A stretch of 64,000 nucleotides of DNA from Agroathelia rolfsii (Eukaryota; Basidiomycota; Agaricomycetes; Amylocorticiales; Amylocorticiaceae): positions 4,278,001 through 4,342,000 of the forward strand of contig JABRWF010000004.1 of assembly GCA_018343915.1 (NCBI GenBank). Direction: 5' to 3'. This document shows, piece after piece, positions 27,210 through 38,063 of this stretch. The translations under genes and the position numbers were made by a program. The notes under the pieces are model-generated. The model had not been told where the DNA came from, did not search any database, and saw nothing but the letters and a program-made list of their open reading frames with translations. How positions within the stretch are numbered: position 1 is the stretch's first letter; every line of letters starts with the position of its first letter.

Positions 27210-27920
27210 AAATCACGGTTGCGCGCTCACATCACCAAAGTCACGGTGATTTTGCAAAATCACCCTTCAGACAGGGATTTTTGTGGAATCACGCTCCCTC
27301 GACGTGGCGTTCACCCTCTTAACCTATTGTACTAGAGCACACACAGCACATCATATATCCGATAATACTTTCTCAATACATCGCATGGCTCGAAAGAAAA
27401 GTACTCCTGAAGCAGAAGAACCCATGGACTATTGCAGAACATCCTGCTCAAGGATAAGCTCGACTCAGGGGGGGCAAGGCTGCTGATAACTCATTTCAAA
27501 ATACGCTATTGCTACTGAAATGTCAAATTGATTTCTTGGCCGGCCCAAGATCGAGATCATCATCAGTGCAAATTAAAAGTTCAGGCGAGTGAGGAATATA
27601 TTTCGGGATCAGATCCAGTATAATTCTCCCTGATAAGGCCGAAGTATTTTATGGTGTTTTGTTGTAGAGGGGGTTTGGACCTTGATTAATGATTTCCCGT
27701 AGAACACATATAACAGCCTGAGGAGGTTTTGTGTAGTTGTTTGCTTGTCATTGCAATTTAGTTTTATTTTAACTAATAATGATCACACAATATCGATGTA
27801 TTATTTGTATCGACCGAAGTATATTCATTAAAAAAAAAAATCACCCTTGCATGTAGGCTATTCGGCGAGTCGATGGCCACCAGAGTCACCTAAAATCGCA
27901 CATGTGAGACACCGTGATTT
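27210..27920. mobile_element. Possible decayed DNA transposon with Myb/SANT-like ORF remnant
   Basis: An imperfect inverted repeat brackets this stretch: AAATCACGGT..CTCACAT at 27210-27232, and its reverse complement, shorter by four bases, at 27902-27920. A perfect 20-bp palindrome lies inside at 27245-27264, and an outer GGGAAGCGTGATT / GGAATCACGCTCCC pair at 27163-27175 / 27285-27298. Between them, from the ATG near 27385, broken frames begin MARKKSTPEAEEP and continue with a shifted frame reading NILLKDKLDSGGARLLI and later an in-frame stop. This resembles the start of Myb/SANT-like proteins found with fungal transposons, as far as I recall. No intact transposase or target-site duplication was identified. 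A chance inverted repeat remains possible. Confidence 0.3.
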
Positions 27921-27937
27921 TTTGGGCTTCGGTTCCC

Positions 27938-29657
27938 TTAAATTTCCTCTATCTTAGAATCTTCATCATCCTCGTCTAACGTGACATCCTTATCCACCAC
28001 AGGCGTCACAGCGTTAGTGCCTGTAATATCCTGAGTTTCATCGATCTCTTCTACTTCCGCCTCTTCCTCTCTTTGCAGATAGTTGACCAACTTCTCTAGA
28101 TGCTCAATGATCTAGAATGCACATCATGGCGTAAATTAAAGGTAAACTTGGAGTACTGAAATACCCACTTTTTCGTCTTTTTCTGCGAGGTGAGCTTCTC
28201 GGATAATGTAATACACACCATTCTCCCTCTGGATTTCGCGTCCGAATCGTGTCGTTGCCAGAAGGATAAGGGTCTCCAAGTGAGTTAAACGTATAGTTCC
28301 ATCCGTTTCTCGCTTCTTGTCTTGTGGTAGAAGCTGAAGCGACTCAGGCAATTTCTCCATTTCCTGTGGCATGGCTTAAATACTAGTCGTCAAGTGTTCA
28401 AAGGAAAACAATGAATACATCAAGATCAAGCTCTTCCGGACCGGCAAGCGGTAGCAATATGAATGCCAGTATGCCTAACCCGGGTGCGGAAACATTCGAA
28501 AAGGGTGCCGTGACTGTTTCTGACTCGGGAGAAAGCAATGCACGATGTGCCTTTTTTTCGAAGGCACAATTTCTACGAATGGGGTTACTTGTTGATACTG
28601 CAAAAGGAAAGATTAACATACTTGATAGCAGAAGCCACGCCGCCTCGTCTAATGAGGTCCGGATGCTCTGTGAAGGGCAGCAACTTCGCGAGAGGATATT
28701 CCAAGGGGCTATTTTCGGAAAGAGTATGCTGGGAGATTGGATCAAGGAAGAAATGACGCCCAGCAAAGGACTGTTGAATAATGTTGTATCAAAATCAATT
28801 CAAATAGATAATTGAAGGAGAGGGCCTACCCCAGTGATATTCGTAAATACACTCGCTAAAAAGTGAAGGTTGGATTTTCTTTGCTTTTTAGAGCCCTCTC
28901 CTGCGGATGTTGCAAGTGCTCCCTGTGCAAAGGCATCGAGCAGCAAAGGAAGAGCAAGCAAGTCGCGAGGTGCTGTGGAAGGGTAGGGTTGAGGAATGGG
29001 ACAAGTGGCTGATCTCGACTCCGAAGCAAATAATCCGCCAGAAAGCGAAGGATCAATGACAACGGGGATTTTGAGATTGATTAGAATTGAGCACGCGGCA
29101 GGAGACGAGGTCAAATTGGACAACAGCATGGAGGCCAAGTCTGCCAGAATAGATTCGGGGTTCTGGCTATTAATTGCTTATGCTTTGGTATCCAGAGAGG
29201 CATGTTCTCACAATAATGTAGGAGATAAGAAAAGTGAAAAAAGACGGCTCTGTCAAGTAAGGTACTAGCAAAGGTGAGTCCGATAAATTGACAAGAGCAC
29301 GAAAAGCATCATGGGAAGTAGCCTAAGTCCCAATCAGATGCGGATAACCAGTACTTTGGGAAATTAGGCAGCGCACTAGCTGATCTCTGCATAGCAGCTT
29401 CAGGTCTCTAATGACATCGGGCTCTGATTTTTTCTGGAGCCCGCCTCCAGAAAGGCCAGAAAGGAATAGTGTGTGTCGGAACGGTGAGTCCTTGGCAGTC
29501 TGAGGCAAGAGATTAGACAGTGCGATCTGTCGAACCTGTGGACTTCTGTCGTGCAGAAACTGTGGCAGCTATTATTTCGAGAGCATCAATATTTCCAACA
29601 CAGTCCTCATGTGTATAGCAGCAGGAAGAAGCTGACCTCGGTGATTGCGGATGCCAT
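27938..29657 (-). CDS. HGH1: HGH1-family eEF2-folding chaperone adaptor
   Basis: Hgh1 is an armadillo-like cytosolic protein that assists folding of translation elongation factor 2 with the TRiC chaperonin. Eight exons on the minus strand (29637-29657, 29377-29568, 29212-29322, 28830-29162, 28622-28770, 28419-28572, 28169-28363, 27938-28111) encode 442 residues (yeast about 394). The conserved C-terminal domain is plain: LLPLAGPEE, then LPQDKKRETDGTIR, then TRFGREIQRENGVYYIIRE, followed by an acidic tail. The RRGGVASAIK motif lies in exon 5. The first coding exon is only 21 nt (MASAITE). The intron before the last exon uses a GTGGGT donor; shifting to the apparent GTATTT donor breaks the frame. 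Confidence 0.92.
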
Positions 29658-29870
29658 GAATGTTCGAGTTACGATTGGGATGTAATAGCTGGTCCTTGGA
29701 TGTCAAAATCTAAGGTGGCGCTACGGTGGCGGCGTGGCTGAGCAGCGCCATCGGAAGCTTGTGGCAATGAGGTGCTGATATAATCATGATGCCTATGAAC
29801 TATAGCTACAACTTCGAGGCTTCGAGTTCAGAACCAGTGACGTTTGTTCTCTCCTCTGAAAACAATATCC

Positions 29871-31949
29871 ATGGCCTATAACTCGACACGGCTTGTGGAT
29901 GATCTTCTAGAGAGATACAAGGCCTCCCCACCGTCTTTCTTTGTGCATCTATACCCTGAGCATTGGACACTCAACCACGGGTCCAAGTTCCTGTACAATA
30001 ACCAGATCGCGGTCTGCGTTCACAGTACTTCTCAACTGATATGCTCTCCTTCTTACATGATTCATGCATATAGTCACTCCTCGATGATATAAGAGCTCAC
30101 AGAATACCCGTTGATTTTCTGGAATTGTTTGATTCTGCACATGTTCCCTTCTATGATGGTGGCTATCCTTGATATGCTAGGAGAGACGTCTAAGAAGACT
30201 GAGTGAATATTTACATAGGGTGTATGATCGTAGAGCTACTGGACTACCGTTCGCCAACTGGAAAGGAACCTGCCCTTGAGAAGCCTGAGTCAACCCGTGT
30301 GGTTCTTCATCCTAGTCCTGAAACACTGTGGGCGGATTTATGCCTTGTCAGTGATAGGGCAGGCAAGAAGTGGACTGATTTCGATATGCTTGAAATCGAG
30401 TCTCGCATTATTGTACGTATGATCATAAGCGTTTAAGTAGAATAATCTAACTCGTCCAACTCTCAGCTAGCCACTGCATCGCCTCTGTGTCTGGCGCCAA
30501 ATCCACAGCTCGTGCGAATAGCAAATAGCATACTGAGAGTGTCTACACCTACAGCTCCTATGTCGCTTAAACGCAAGGCCTCTGAGGTTGATGCTGAAGA
30601 GGATGAATCAGACAAGATTAGGCGCGCAAAGATAATCCAGTTCATGAATCCGCGAAACCAGCGACAACATTCCCCGAGGTAGGCGTTGCAATCGAATGTG
30701 TTCATCTCCGTCAAGCTAATCCTCAATACCTCTTAGCTACCGTATATTAGACACCTTGCAACAGTTCAGGGCTCAGCCACACCCCGAGACACGCAATTTG
30801 AGCACCTCCGCTGCCATTGAATCTCTACTCAAGAGTATAGCACCAACACAGAGCGCCGTCGCAGCACAGCGCATTCAAGGGGTTCAAACACCTTCCAACG
30901 CCTCCAACGTTCATCTTCTCCAGGGTCACCAAACAGCGGCTTCCTCTAACCCTAACCCTCCACCCCAACCCGTCCAGACACTCGTGGCAAACACCACTCA
31001 GGAAAGCGATACGACCACAGTTCAATCCCCGCAAACGAATCCACAAACGCAACAGAATGGAAATCAATCATCATCTCAATCCAGTTCGATTCCCAGTTCA
31101 CAAGCACCAACACCCACGCCCACCTTCCAACCGGCGGTTCCTGGACAGCAGTTTTTGTTACAACCGCCAGCTAGGAACACTGCCCCAAAGATACCCAATA
31201 CTGCCAGTCCTGTGTCGACCGCTCGGCCTCAACTCACGCCTGCTCTCCAATATGCTCTCCAGCAGCAGGCTATACAGAAGATGCAGCAGCAATCACCGAT
31301 CGCTGGTAGAACAACACCCCAGCATACCAATCCCCATAGTTCTCTGAACCCTCAACAACAGCAGGGTGCCGCAGTTGTTACGAATGGGATTCCGCGCAGC
31401 GTTCCTCCTGCACCGAACCAGGTCGCTAACACTCACTCACCTGTATTAAATCAAGCCCCGCGTGCCAATGCATCTCCAGTCCAAACGACACAGCACGCTA
31501 CCTATCAGCCGCAATTTACGCCGCCAAATTTAAGACCAACATTGGCAATGCCCTCTAGTAGCACTGCACATCTACAGATGCCCTCTCACCAACAAGCACC
31601 ACAGCAACAGCGGCAACAGCCACACCAGCAGCCACCGCAGAGCATCGCAGAACTACAAATGGCTAGACATCAACAAGTCCAAAATCGACAACAGGCCACG
31701 CTCACACCCCAACAACTACAACAGGTAGCAGCAGCGCAGCAACCCATGAACAGTTACACTCACCCCATGGCTTATTATCAATCTATGCAACAGGCAAGCG
31801 GTGTAGCTTATTCCAATCCCTACCAACAGGGGTACCCATTGGTGGGCGTTGGTCATAGGATACCTAGCATGATCAATGGCCAACAGCAGATGTCCAGCGG
31901 TGTGGTGACCCAGGGAGTACCTATGCATAAAGTTCCTTCTCAACGGTAA
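29871..31949 (+). CDS. SPT20: SAGA complex subunit Spt20
   Basis: Spt20 is a structural subunit of the SAGA histone acetyltransferase and coactivator complex in the nucleus. Five exons (29871-30011, 30074-30158, 30219-30412, 30467-30678, 30737-31949) encode 614 residues. The N-terminal Spt20 domain is clear: SFFVHLYPEHWTLNHGSKF, then LLDDIRAHRIPVDFLELFD, then FYDGCMIVELLDYR and RVVLHPSPETLWADL, ending around residue 165. A basic stretch follows (LKRKASEVD). Exon 5 encodes a long Gln/Pro-rich tail typical of fungal Spt20. The start ATG begins the first conserved exon, and the gene is divergent from HGH1 with 213 bp between the starts. Confidence 0.93.
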
Positions 31950-32233
31950 TGCTAGACATCGATCCGAACGGCCCCGTATACGTACCGTTGCACATTTATT
32001 GTCTTTCTCTCTTTGTTCATTTATGGAATTTTCTATTCTATTCTGGAGCTTACCCGAGGTTTTGATATACAAGCGTGCATTCTTTGGGTACACGGACATT
32101 ACTACAGCTGTACTTTTGTGAAATACGATCTGTCTGCAATAGTTATGCGATATACGGCCCTGAGTGCATTAATAGTGGTAATACATCTGCTTCCGTGACT
32201 CGGGCTCTGAGTCGACCAGAATTATTTCAAGTC

Positions 32234-33444
32234 ATGAATCTCGTCCCAGTTCGTCTGCCAGCGCTTTTGTTGTCCCGCCGTCCCATCGCTATACTCCATC
32301 GCTGCTTCTCCAATACCCGTCCTTCTCACATTACTCTCACCAGTCTTTCAATCTATCAACGGCGGAGGCCTCCCGCTCGTAGGGCCAGAATGCAAACACC
32401 AGTCCTCCACGCTGACGCTGGAGAATCCCATGATGGAGAGAAATCAATAAAACCAAAGCCCAAGAGAGGTCCCAAGTTCAGGGCTCGTGAAGGCGAAATC
32501 GCTACATCAAAGGCAATATCCTGGGTTTTACGCCATGGTGCCAAGGAGCAAGGACTTTACATGCGTCCTGACGGATACGTTCGAGTAAACGACTTAGTGG
32601 GTTGCCAGAATGTCGTAGCACTGCATGATTTTAATGGCATGTGCAGCTATCCATACCGAGGCTTCGCTCTCTCAGTTTTCAACAGCTCGAAGATATAGTG
32701 GCAAAAGATAGCAAGAAACGTTACAATTTGTTGTTTGAACCAGACTTGAACTCGACGAGCAATATCTGGTGGATACGTGCCAATCAAGGCCATTCTATAG
32801 GGGTATGTAAAGCTTGTGGGAGGCTTCAAGATTAATATTAATATTCCATACCCCAGTCGGTCAAGCTCGATCTACAAGAAATAACATCCGTCTCCGAAAT
32901 ACCTATGGCGGTTCATGGCACGACGAGGAAAGCATGGGAATCGATATGTAGGTTGGAAGGTTCACTCATGTTCTAACTTCGGCTCATCGCAGCTCAAAGC
33001 TACGCAGGGACTATCAAAAATGAAACGAAATCACATCCATTTAGCCCAGGGCATTGCTGGCGACAGCGTCGTGAGCGGTACGCTCTTTCTTCGGCATCTT
33101 CAGTCATACAATATTGAGTTGCATCAGGGATGAGGCAATCATCACAAATACTCATCTTTATCGATGTTGCCAAAGCTCTGTCAGCAGGGATCAAATTCTT
33201 CTTGTCTGATAACGGAGTTGTTCTTACTGAAGGGAATTCTGACGGTTTCCTGTCACCTCAATTTTTCAAGCGTGTGGAAACCGCAGATCGGGTAGCTCTA
33301 AAGGGATGGCAAGGATCCCGGGATCACAATGGCCAAGAAGTTAGAGAATTACCAGACAAGCCAATCATCAGCTCCGTGTCTATATCAGACGGCCTCGAAT
33401 TAACACAAACTTCGAAGGAATTGGCTGCAGAAGAATGTGATTGA
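32234..33444 (+). CDS. TPT1: tRNA 2'-phosphotransferase Tpt1
   Basis: Tpt1 removes the 2'-phosphate left at the splice junction of ligated tRNA, transferring it to NAD+. Five exons (32234-32596, 32647-32802, 32857-32947, 33000-33077, 33128-33444) encode 334 residues from the first ATG. Family motifs occur in order: SWVLRHGA, MRPDGYVRV, IRANQGHSI, VHGTTRKAWESI, then GLSKMKRNHIHLA, SGMR and LIFIDVAKAL. The acceptor of intron 3 is at 32999; the nearer AG would break the conserved frame. Residues 1-52 before the second ATG (32390) are rich in Arg, Leu and Ser and lack acidic residues, resembling a mitochondrial presequence. The C-terminal extension (about 70 residues) is not conserved. Confidence 0.93.
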
Positions 33445-33573
33445 GGTTGAGATACAATTTACATTTGTGATATTGGTTTTATTTGATTATTTCAATATAA
33501 TATACATTACGATTTGAGCTTGAGCAATTAGTGTATTAGACCACTCGGTCAGATCTATATTTGAAATGACGCA

Positions 33574-36365
33574 TTACTCTGATTCAGAACTTGGATTCTT
33601 CATTAGCCAATCTAAAAGTCTGAGTTACATATGTCTCGAGGAACAGGTCAAGGGAAGGATATCGTACCACTGTCTCTACGTTTGAACGCTTTTGACTGTA
33701 TCTGGGCGCCTCCTGCACGTCGCCTGAAAAAGACTTTCATTTCCATTAGTTTGGGAAGCAATGTGAAACCAAGCTCACGGCCGTGGTCTACGTGATTGCT
33801 CATGCTTAGTCGGCCTAGCTACTGGTGTCTTATTGAGATCATGGTCGACAGAATCATTAGGAGCTAAAGACACCAGACTCAGTTGACGAGGCGTTGCAAT
33901 CTCATGATTTTCGGCTGTAATTATTGTTCATTGACCATAAAAACGAGGACGAGTGTTGATAGTTACCAAAATCAGAAAAGTCATGAAGTGGCCGCCTTGG
34001 TTTAAACTTGGCTTTGTTGTTTGAATGATGCTTATCAGTATGCTTTTCATCCGTATCCGTATCCTCGTCTAAATTTGCAGCCGAGTACGCAGGTTCTGCA
34101 GGATGGTGATGCGTGCGCTGACTGCGTCTATTCGATACGTTGGAAAGCATGGTTTTCATGCTAACGTCACTGTCCGTTTCAACATCATGCGAAAGATGTC
34201 CTGCCTCTCGATCTTCTTCTTCAACCTCTCTTTTTCGCAGTCTCGCTCGTTCCTTGACAATCGCATCGCCAGCACTCATACTTCCGTCACCTGGATCCGG
34301 AAACATCATGGTTCCATATTGAACGCTATCACGAAGTGTTTTCAGCGCTTGCTCTTGATTAAGTCCACAGTCGGAACGGATAAGAGCAAGAGCAACTTCG
34401 GGCACGAGGACGTGCTGGAGAAAATTGGCAGCTGTCAAAGGAGCGACACTTTTGGGGTCGATCGAAGACAGCGGAAAAAGATTGTACAGTGTTTGGTGGA
34501 TGACAAGAGATCCAACTTCGCCATAACTATGAACATATCAATGAAAGGTTTCAATGAACAAAAACATTCACTTACTATCCTGGCTGTGTCTTTTCAAAAT
34601 TTGAAAACTGACCACGTAGGCTGGATACTGTGCGCGCGCCGCTCTTCCTTATTTGTTTCGTGATTTCTTGCCAGAAGTAACTCTGGTTTCGTTTTTCACT
34701 TTCTAGACATGTACCTTGAGCATCTTCTTGGGAGTAACTAAAACCTAGCGTGTCACCATCGTTCTCAATCAGCTGGCGTAACCATGGTCGCATGGCTTCA
34801 ATACGTTTTTGTACGGAAGGCCAATCAATGTCCTGGGGCCAGCCTCTCTCGCGTGCCACAGGTAAAATGTTGGATTCAAAGTTATGACGTTGGCAAACCG
34901 GAATGAAGGTGGATAAAGGGGCCTTCATGCCCAACGGATTAAGTGGACGCGGATCGGGAGTAGATCTCGCATAGGTAGAATCGAGTAGGGCACGTAGAGT
35001 TCGTGTAGGTCTATTAGGAAGAGGCATGTCACAATAAGGGCAAAGTTTGGATGGATCGACGTCAAATAGCACTAGAAGAAGAAGAAGAAATGAGACATAG
35101 AAGATGAGTTTAGTCGACCACTTACGAGAGTCATCAAATTGCGTTGTGTGTCTTTCGAAGTCGGAGTCTGGCCTGGAAAAGCATGAGATAGAATTCTAAA
35201 TAGACATAGTGCTCAATTACGTAGTGTCCCGCTTGTGTTTTTGTCTAGAAGCCCTATAATCAAAAACCTTGCGTTGATTGGTCGAAGCGCTCGGTCCTTC
35301 AACATTTTCAAACTCCTGGGGCGGCATAGGAAAGGGCGCGATTTTCCGAGGTTGTTTTGGCTTATTAGAGCTTTTGGACTTCGATTGGTTCGTGAAAATA
35401 TACTTCATTGGGTGAGACTCCTTATGAGATGTTGAAGAAGATAGAGGCATCTCTGTCACATCTTCTTCATTCAGTGAGTTTCCATCAGAGGATTCTTGTA
35501 CGTATAGCCCAGCAGATGATTTTAGTGCCATTTGATCACTCTTTGAGGAATCAGCAGACGTGCTGGACGGTGTGTTGGATCCATATCGATGAGATGTGCT
35601 GGGCTGCTTGCGTCGTATGGGTGATAGGCTGGGAAATTGGGCGAGAGCAGGTTTGGGATGAGTTTGTGGAGAGCCAACGATATTCGTTCCGCTATCTCCG
35701 GTATAATGCTCCTGAATCATTAACCGGGATGAATCATTATCTTCGACGTTGGTGAATCTATTTTTTGAATATTTTGAGCCTCGAGTGGTCAATCTAGGTG
35801 CAGTGGAGGATTTGGAAGTGGACTGTTGATTGATGGGCTTCGCTGTTGTGGCAGTTCGCGTTGGGGTCACGCAAACGTTTGTCTCCCAGTCAGCGTCAAT
35901 TTCGCGGGAGCTAGGAGGCATGTTAACAGTCTTATTTTTCTTGAACTTCAACTTTGAGAGGTCAGCATGTTTAGGAGTTGGGTATCTAGAATCTTCTGGA
36001 GGGTCGGAGGCGTTATGTATAGTAGCGGATGACGGTTGCAACTTGGCTGAGGAAGAACGGGACCGCGACGATGTTTGAGACAGACAGTCCAAGTCATCAA
36101 TACTGTCGTCAACATCTATCTCGAGGAGGTAACTTTTTATTTTCTTGTCGTGATAATCGTTTTTTATTGCCCGAAATGTGGAAGATGGGATGGTGTCGGA
36201 GCGTTGGCTCGAGGGCTGGGAGGATCGAGTGCGGTTTCTTGCGAAGTCGCTTCCTAGATCTTCGTTCAGTTTACCATTACCAAAGTGAGCCTTTAGCTGA
36301 GATGCTCTAGCAATGCGAGGAGGTGCAAATTTGTCATATGGTGTCCTTCTGCTTCTGTCACTCAT
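33574..36365 (-). CDS. RTC4: RTC4-domain protein with long disordered N-terminus
   Basis: Seven exons on the minus strand (35221-36365, 35126-35172, 34576-35071, 33967-34526, 33779-33914, 33668-33723, 33574-33611) encode 825 residues. Exons 3-4 carry the domain of yeast Rtc4 (restriction of telomere capping): a CPYCDMPLP motif, NPLGMKAP, FIPVCQRHNFE, GWPQDIDW, then GYYGEVGSLVIHQTL and LIRSDCGLNQEQALKTLRDS, with MMFPD at the end. The first 380 residues are Ser/Lys-rich and probably disordered. The tail is acidic and then basic. Rtc4 in yeast is poorly understood and acts in telomere capping screens; a nuclear, chromatin-linked role here is inference. The two short final exons are supported by phase and splice consensus only. 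Confidence 0.82.
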
Positions 36366-36664
36366 GTGTGTGATTATAATGCAACCGAGTTGAGCAGAGG
36401 GTCAGGGCCTGTGAGAGACGTTCGAATTCAAGTAGTAGCAGCTCGAGTATGTAAACTCAACGTTACATCACGCCCGTGATCATGATCATGATATACATGT
36501 ACTAGTACATCATGATATACCAAGTCAAGGCAACATCAAATAGTCTAGTATATCTGCTTGTTGTCTTCTTCTAAAGCTTCAATTTATTAACATAGATATC
36601 TTGCTCTCAATGGACATATTATTATTTATTGGTCATACGTAGCAGAAGCCCTATCTTTGAAACC
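36366..36664. other. Spacer with AT-rich palindrome
   Basis: This lies between the start of the RTC4-domain gene and the stop of the dehydrogenase gene, both on the minus strand. It contains a perfect 14-bp palindrome at 36497-36510 inside a longer imperfect inverted repeat of CATGAT units. Confidence 0.6.
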
Positions 36665-37736
36665 TCACAGTTTTCCGGGCAAGCGGCCCGCACCACTGAG
36701 GCGAATCGTCTCTCCATTGACATATGCACACTCCAGTGCCCACCTGACCGTCTTCGCGAACTCATGTGGTTGACCAAATCGCTGTGGGTAAACGATTCCC
36801 TCCCTCTCTAAGCTATGAACGGAAGTTAAAGGTTTAGAACACTTTGGTCGACAGGTTATATACGATGTTTGGTTTGAAAACCTACCTTCTTCTTGTCTTG
36901 TCCGGGAAGGATGCCGTCATGTTACTAGCAAACACCCCAGGCGCGATGGTTACTACACGCACATGATGGCGGGCAAGATCTCTGGCCATGGGCAGAGTCA
37001 TCGATCGTATAGCGCCTTTGGTAGCAGAATAAGCGGTCTGTCCAGGTTGCCCTTCAAACTGTAGACCTTAGGTAAATGATGCGCAAGTCTTAAGAATTTG
37101 GAAAGCATACTGCTGCTGCACTTGAAACCATGATTATGACACCTCTTTCCTCGTCGTGACCAGGCTCTGGGGTGGCATGAATCAAGTGCTTGAGCGCCAA
37201 CCGAGTGAGATTGAAAGTCCCATGCAAGTTGACATCGATAGTGAACTTCCAAAGATCGAGAGAGTGCGGTTCATTCTTAGCATCGATGATCTAACGAAAT
37301 GAATTAGTCACTCCTTTTGTATGTCCAATATTATATCAAAGAGGGTACGACAAACCTTACTAGCTGTCCCAACTCCCGCACAGTTTATCACACCTCCCAA
37401 AGGCGCATTTCTCGCCTTTGACCACTCTACAGCAGCTTCAACTGCATTTTCAATCTGTACTACGTCCGTGATATCACATTCGAAGTATTTCACACTTGGG
37501 TTGCTACTTAAGTCTTGGGGCGGAGGTGAGCGGTCTAAGAGGGCTATATGTGTGTTCTTCGAATCCAAAAGATCCAAGACGGTCGCCAGCCCAAGACCGG
37601 AAGACCTAATGATTTGGCAATGGAATTTTTAAGCCAGCAGCACACAGGCACTGGCGATGAGTCCGGGTAAGAGTATGAGTTAAAAGAAAAGTATGCACCC
37701 TCCAGAGACGATGAAAGTCCTAGAGTCGATTTTCAT
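36665..37736 (-). CDS. Short-chain dehydrogenase, 3-hydroxyacyl-CoA dehydrogenase type-2-like
   Basis: Five exons on the minus strand (37699-37736, 37356-37605, 37111-37290, 36886-37058, 36665-36812) encode 262 residues, the length of human HSD17B10 (261). The NAD-binding motif is SGGSSGLGLA (about 11-20); LLDR marks the second beta-strand; NCAG is present near residue 92; the catalytic Ser lies in VSSAAA and the Tyr-Lys pair is Tyr166/Lys170 in TAYSATKGA. The C-terminus ([22 protein letters not shown]) matches the family. Likely role: mitochondrial or peroxisomal oxidation of short-chain 3-hydroxyacyl-CoA; the exact substrate is inferred. The ATG lies inside the 3' end of an upstream ORF in another frame. 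Confidence 0.9.
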
Positions 37737-37929
37737 GAGGTATAAACTGTTTGAGAAATACAGTAAATGGTGTTGTTGGTAGAACCTGATTATGGTCACG
37801 CCAGTATTCCTCTGCCACCATGCTTTCGGTTAGCATGGCATCCAACTTTTCGTCCGGGGTAAGAAGGCTGGCAAAGCGGCGCCCCCGGCTCGGCCGGCTA
37901 TGCTCGTTCCGGTTTACTCCCGATGACAT
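37720..37929 (-). CDS. Upstream ORF (69 codons) overlapping the dehydrogenase start
   Basis: An ATG-started ORF encodes 69 residues (beginning MSSGVNRNEHSRPSRG, ending FIPHENRL) and stops 17 bases inside the dehydrogenase ORF in a different frame. It looks coding by composition, with a hydrophilic start and a helical middle (LTPDEKLDAMLTESMVAEEY), but I do not recognise it. It is the first ATG downstream of the 134-bp divergent promoter shared with GRX5. It could be a translated regulatory uORF, a conserved small protein on a dicistronic transcript, or chance. I found no splice arrangement that fuses it to the dehydrogenase. Confidence 0.4.
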   Translation of the reverse strand: MSSGVNRNEHSRPSRGRRFASLLTPDEKLDAMLTESMVAEEYWRDHNQVLPTTPFTVFLKQFIPHENRL

Positions 37930-38063
37930 TTCGTACAGTCAGCATGGATGCCGGAAGCAAAACCGACCTAGCTTGCTAATTGCTACAGTCACTGGCAGAC
38001 TCATCCTACTAATCGACGCGCTCATACAATCCAAGTCATCATCTTCTCTATCACCGTTTTATA
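37930..38063. promoter_or_regulatory. Short bidirectional promoter
   Basis: Only 134 bases separate the minus-strand upstream ORF of the dehydrogenase unit from the GRX5 start on the plus strand. Both transcripts must be driven from this stretch or from inside the neighbouring transcription unit. No clear TATA box is seen. Confidence 0.55.

Noticed and set aside
37731..37840. In-frame 39-nt intron inside the upstream ORF, fusing it to the dehydrogenase
   Set aside because: Its length is below the other introns here and it leaves the frame unchanged, so the ORF still ends at the same stop and cannot fuse.
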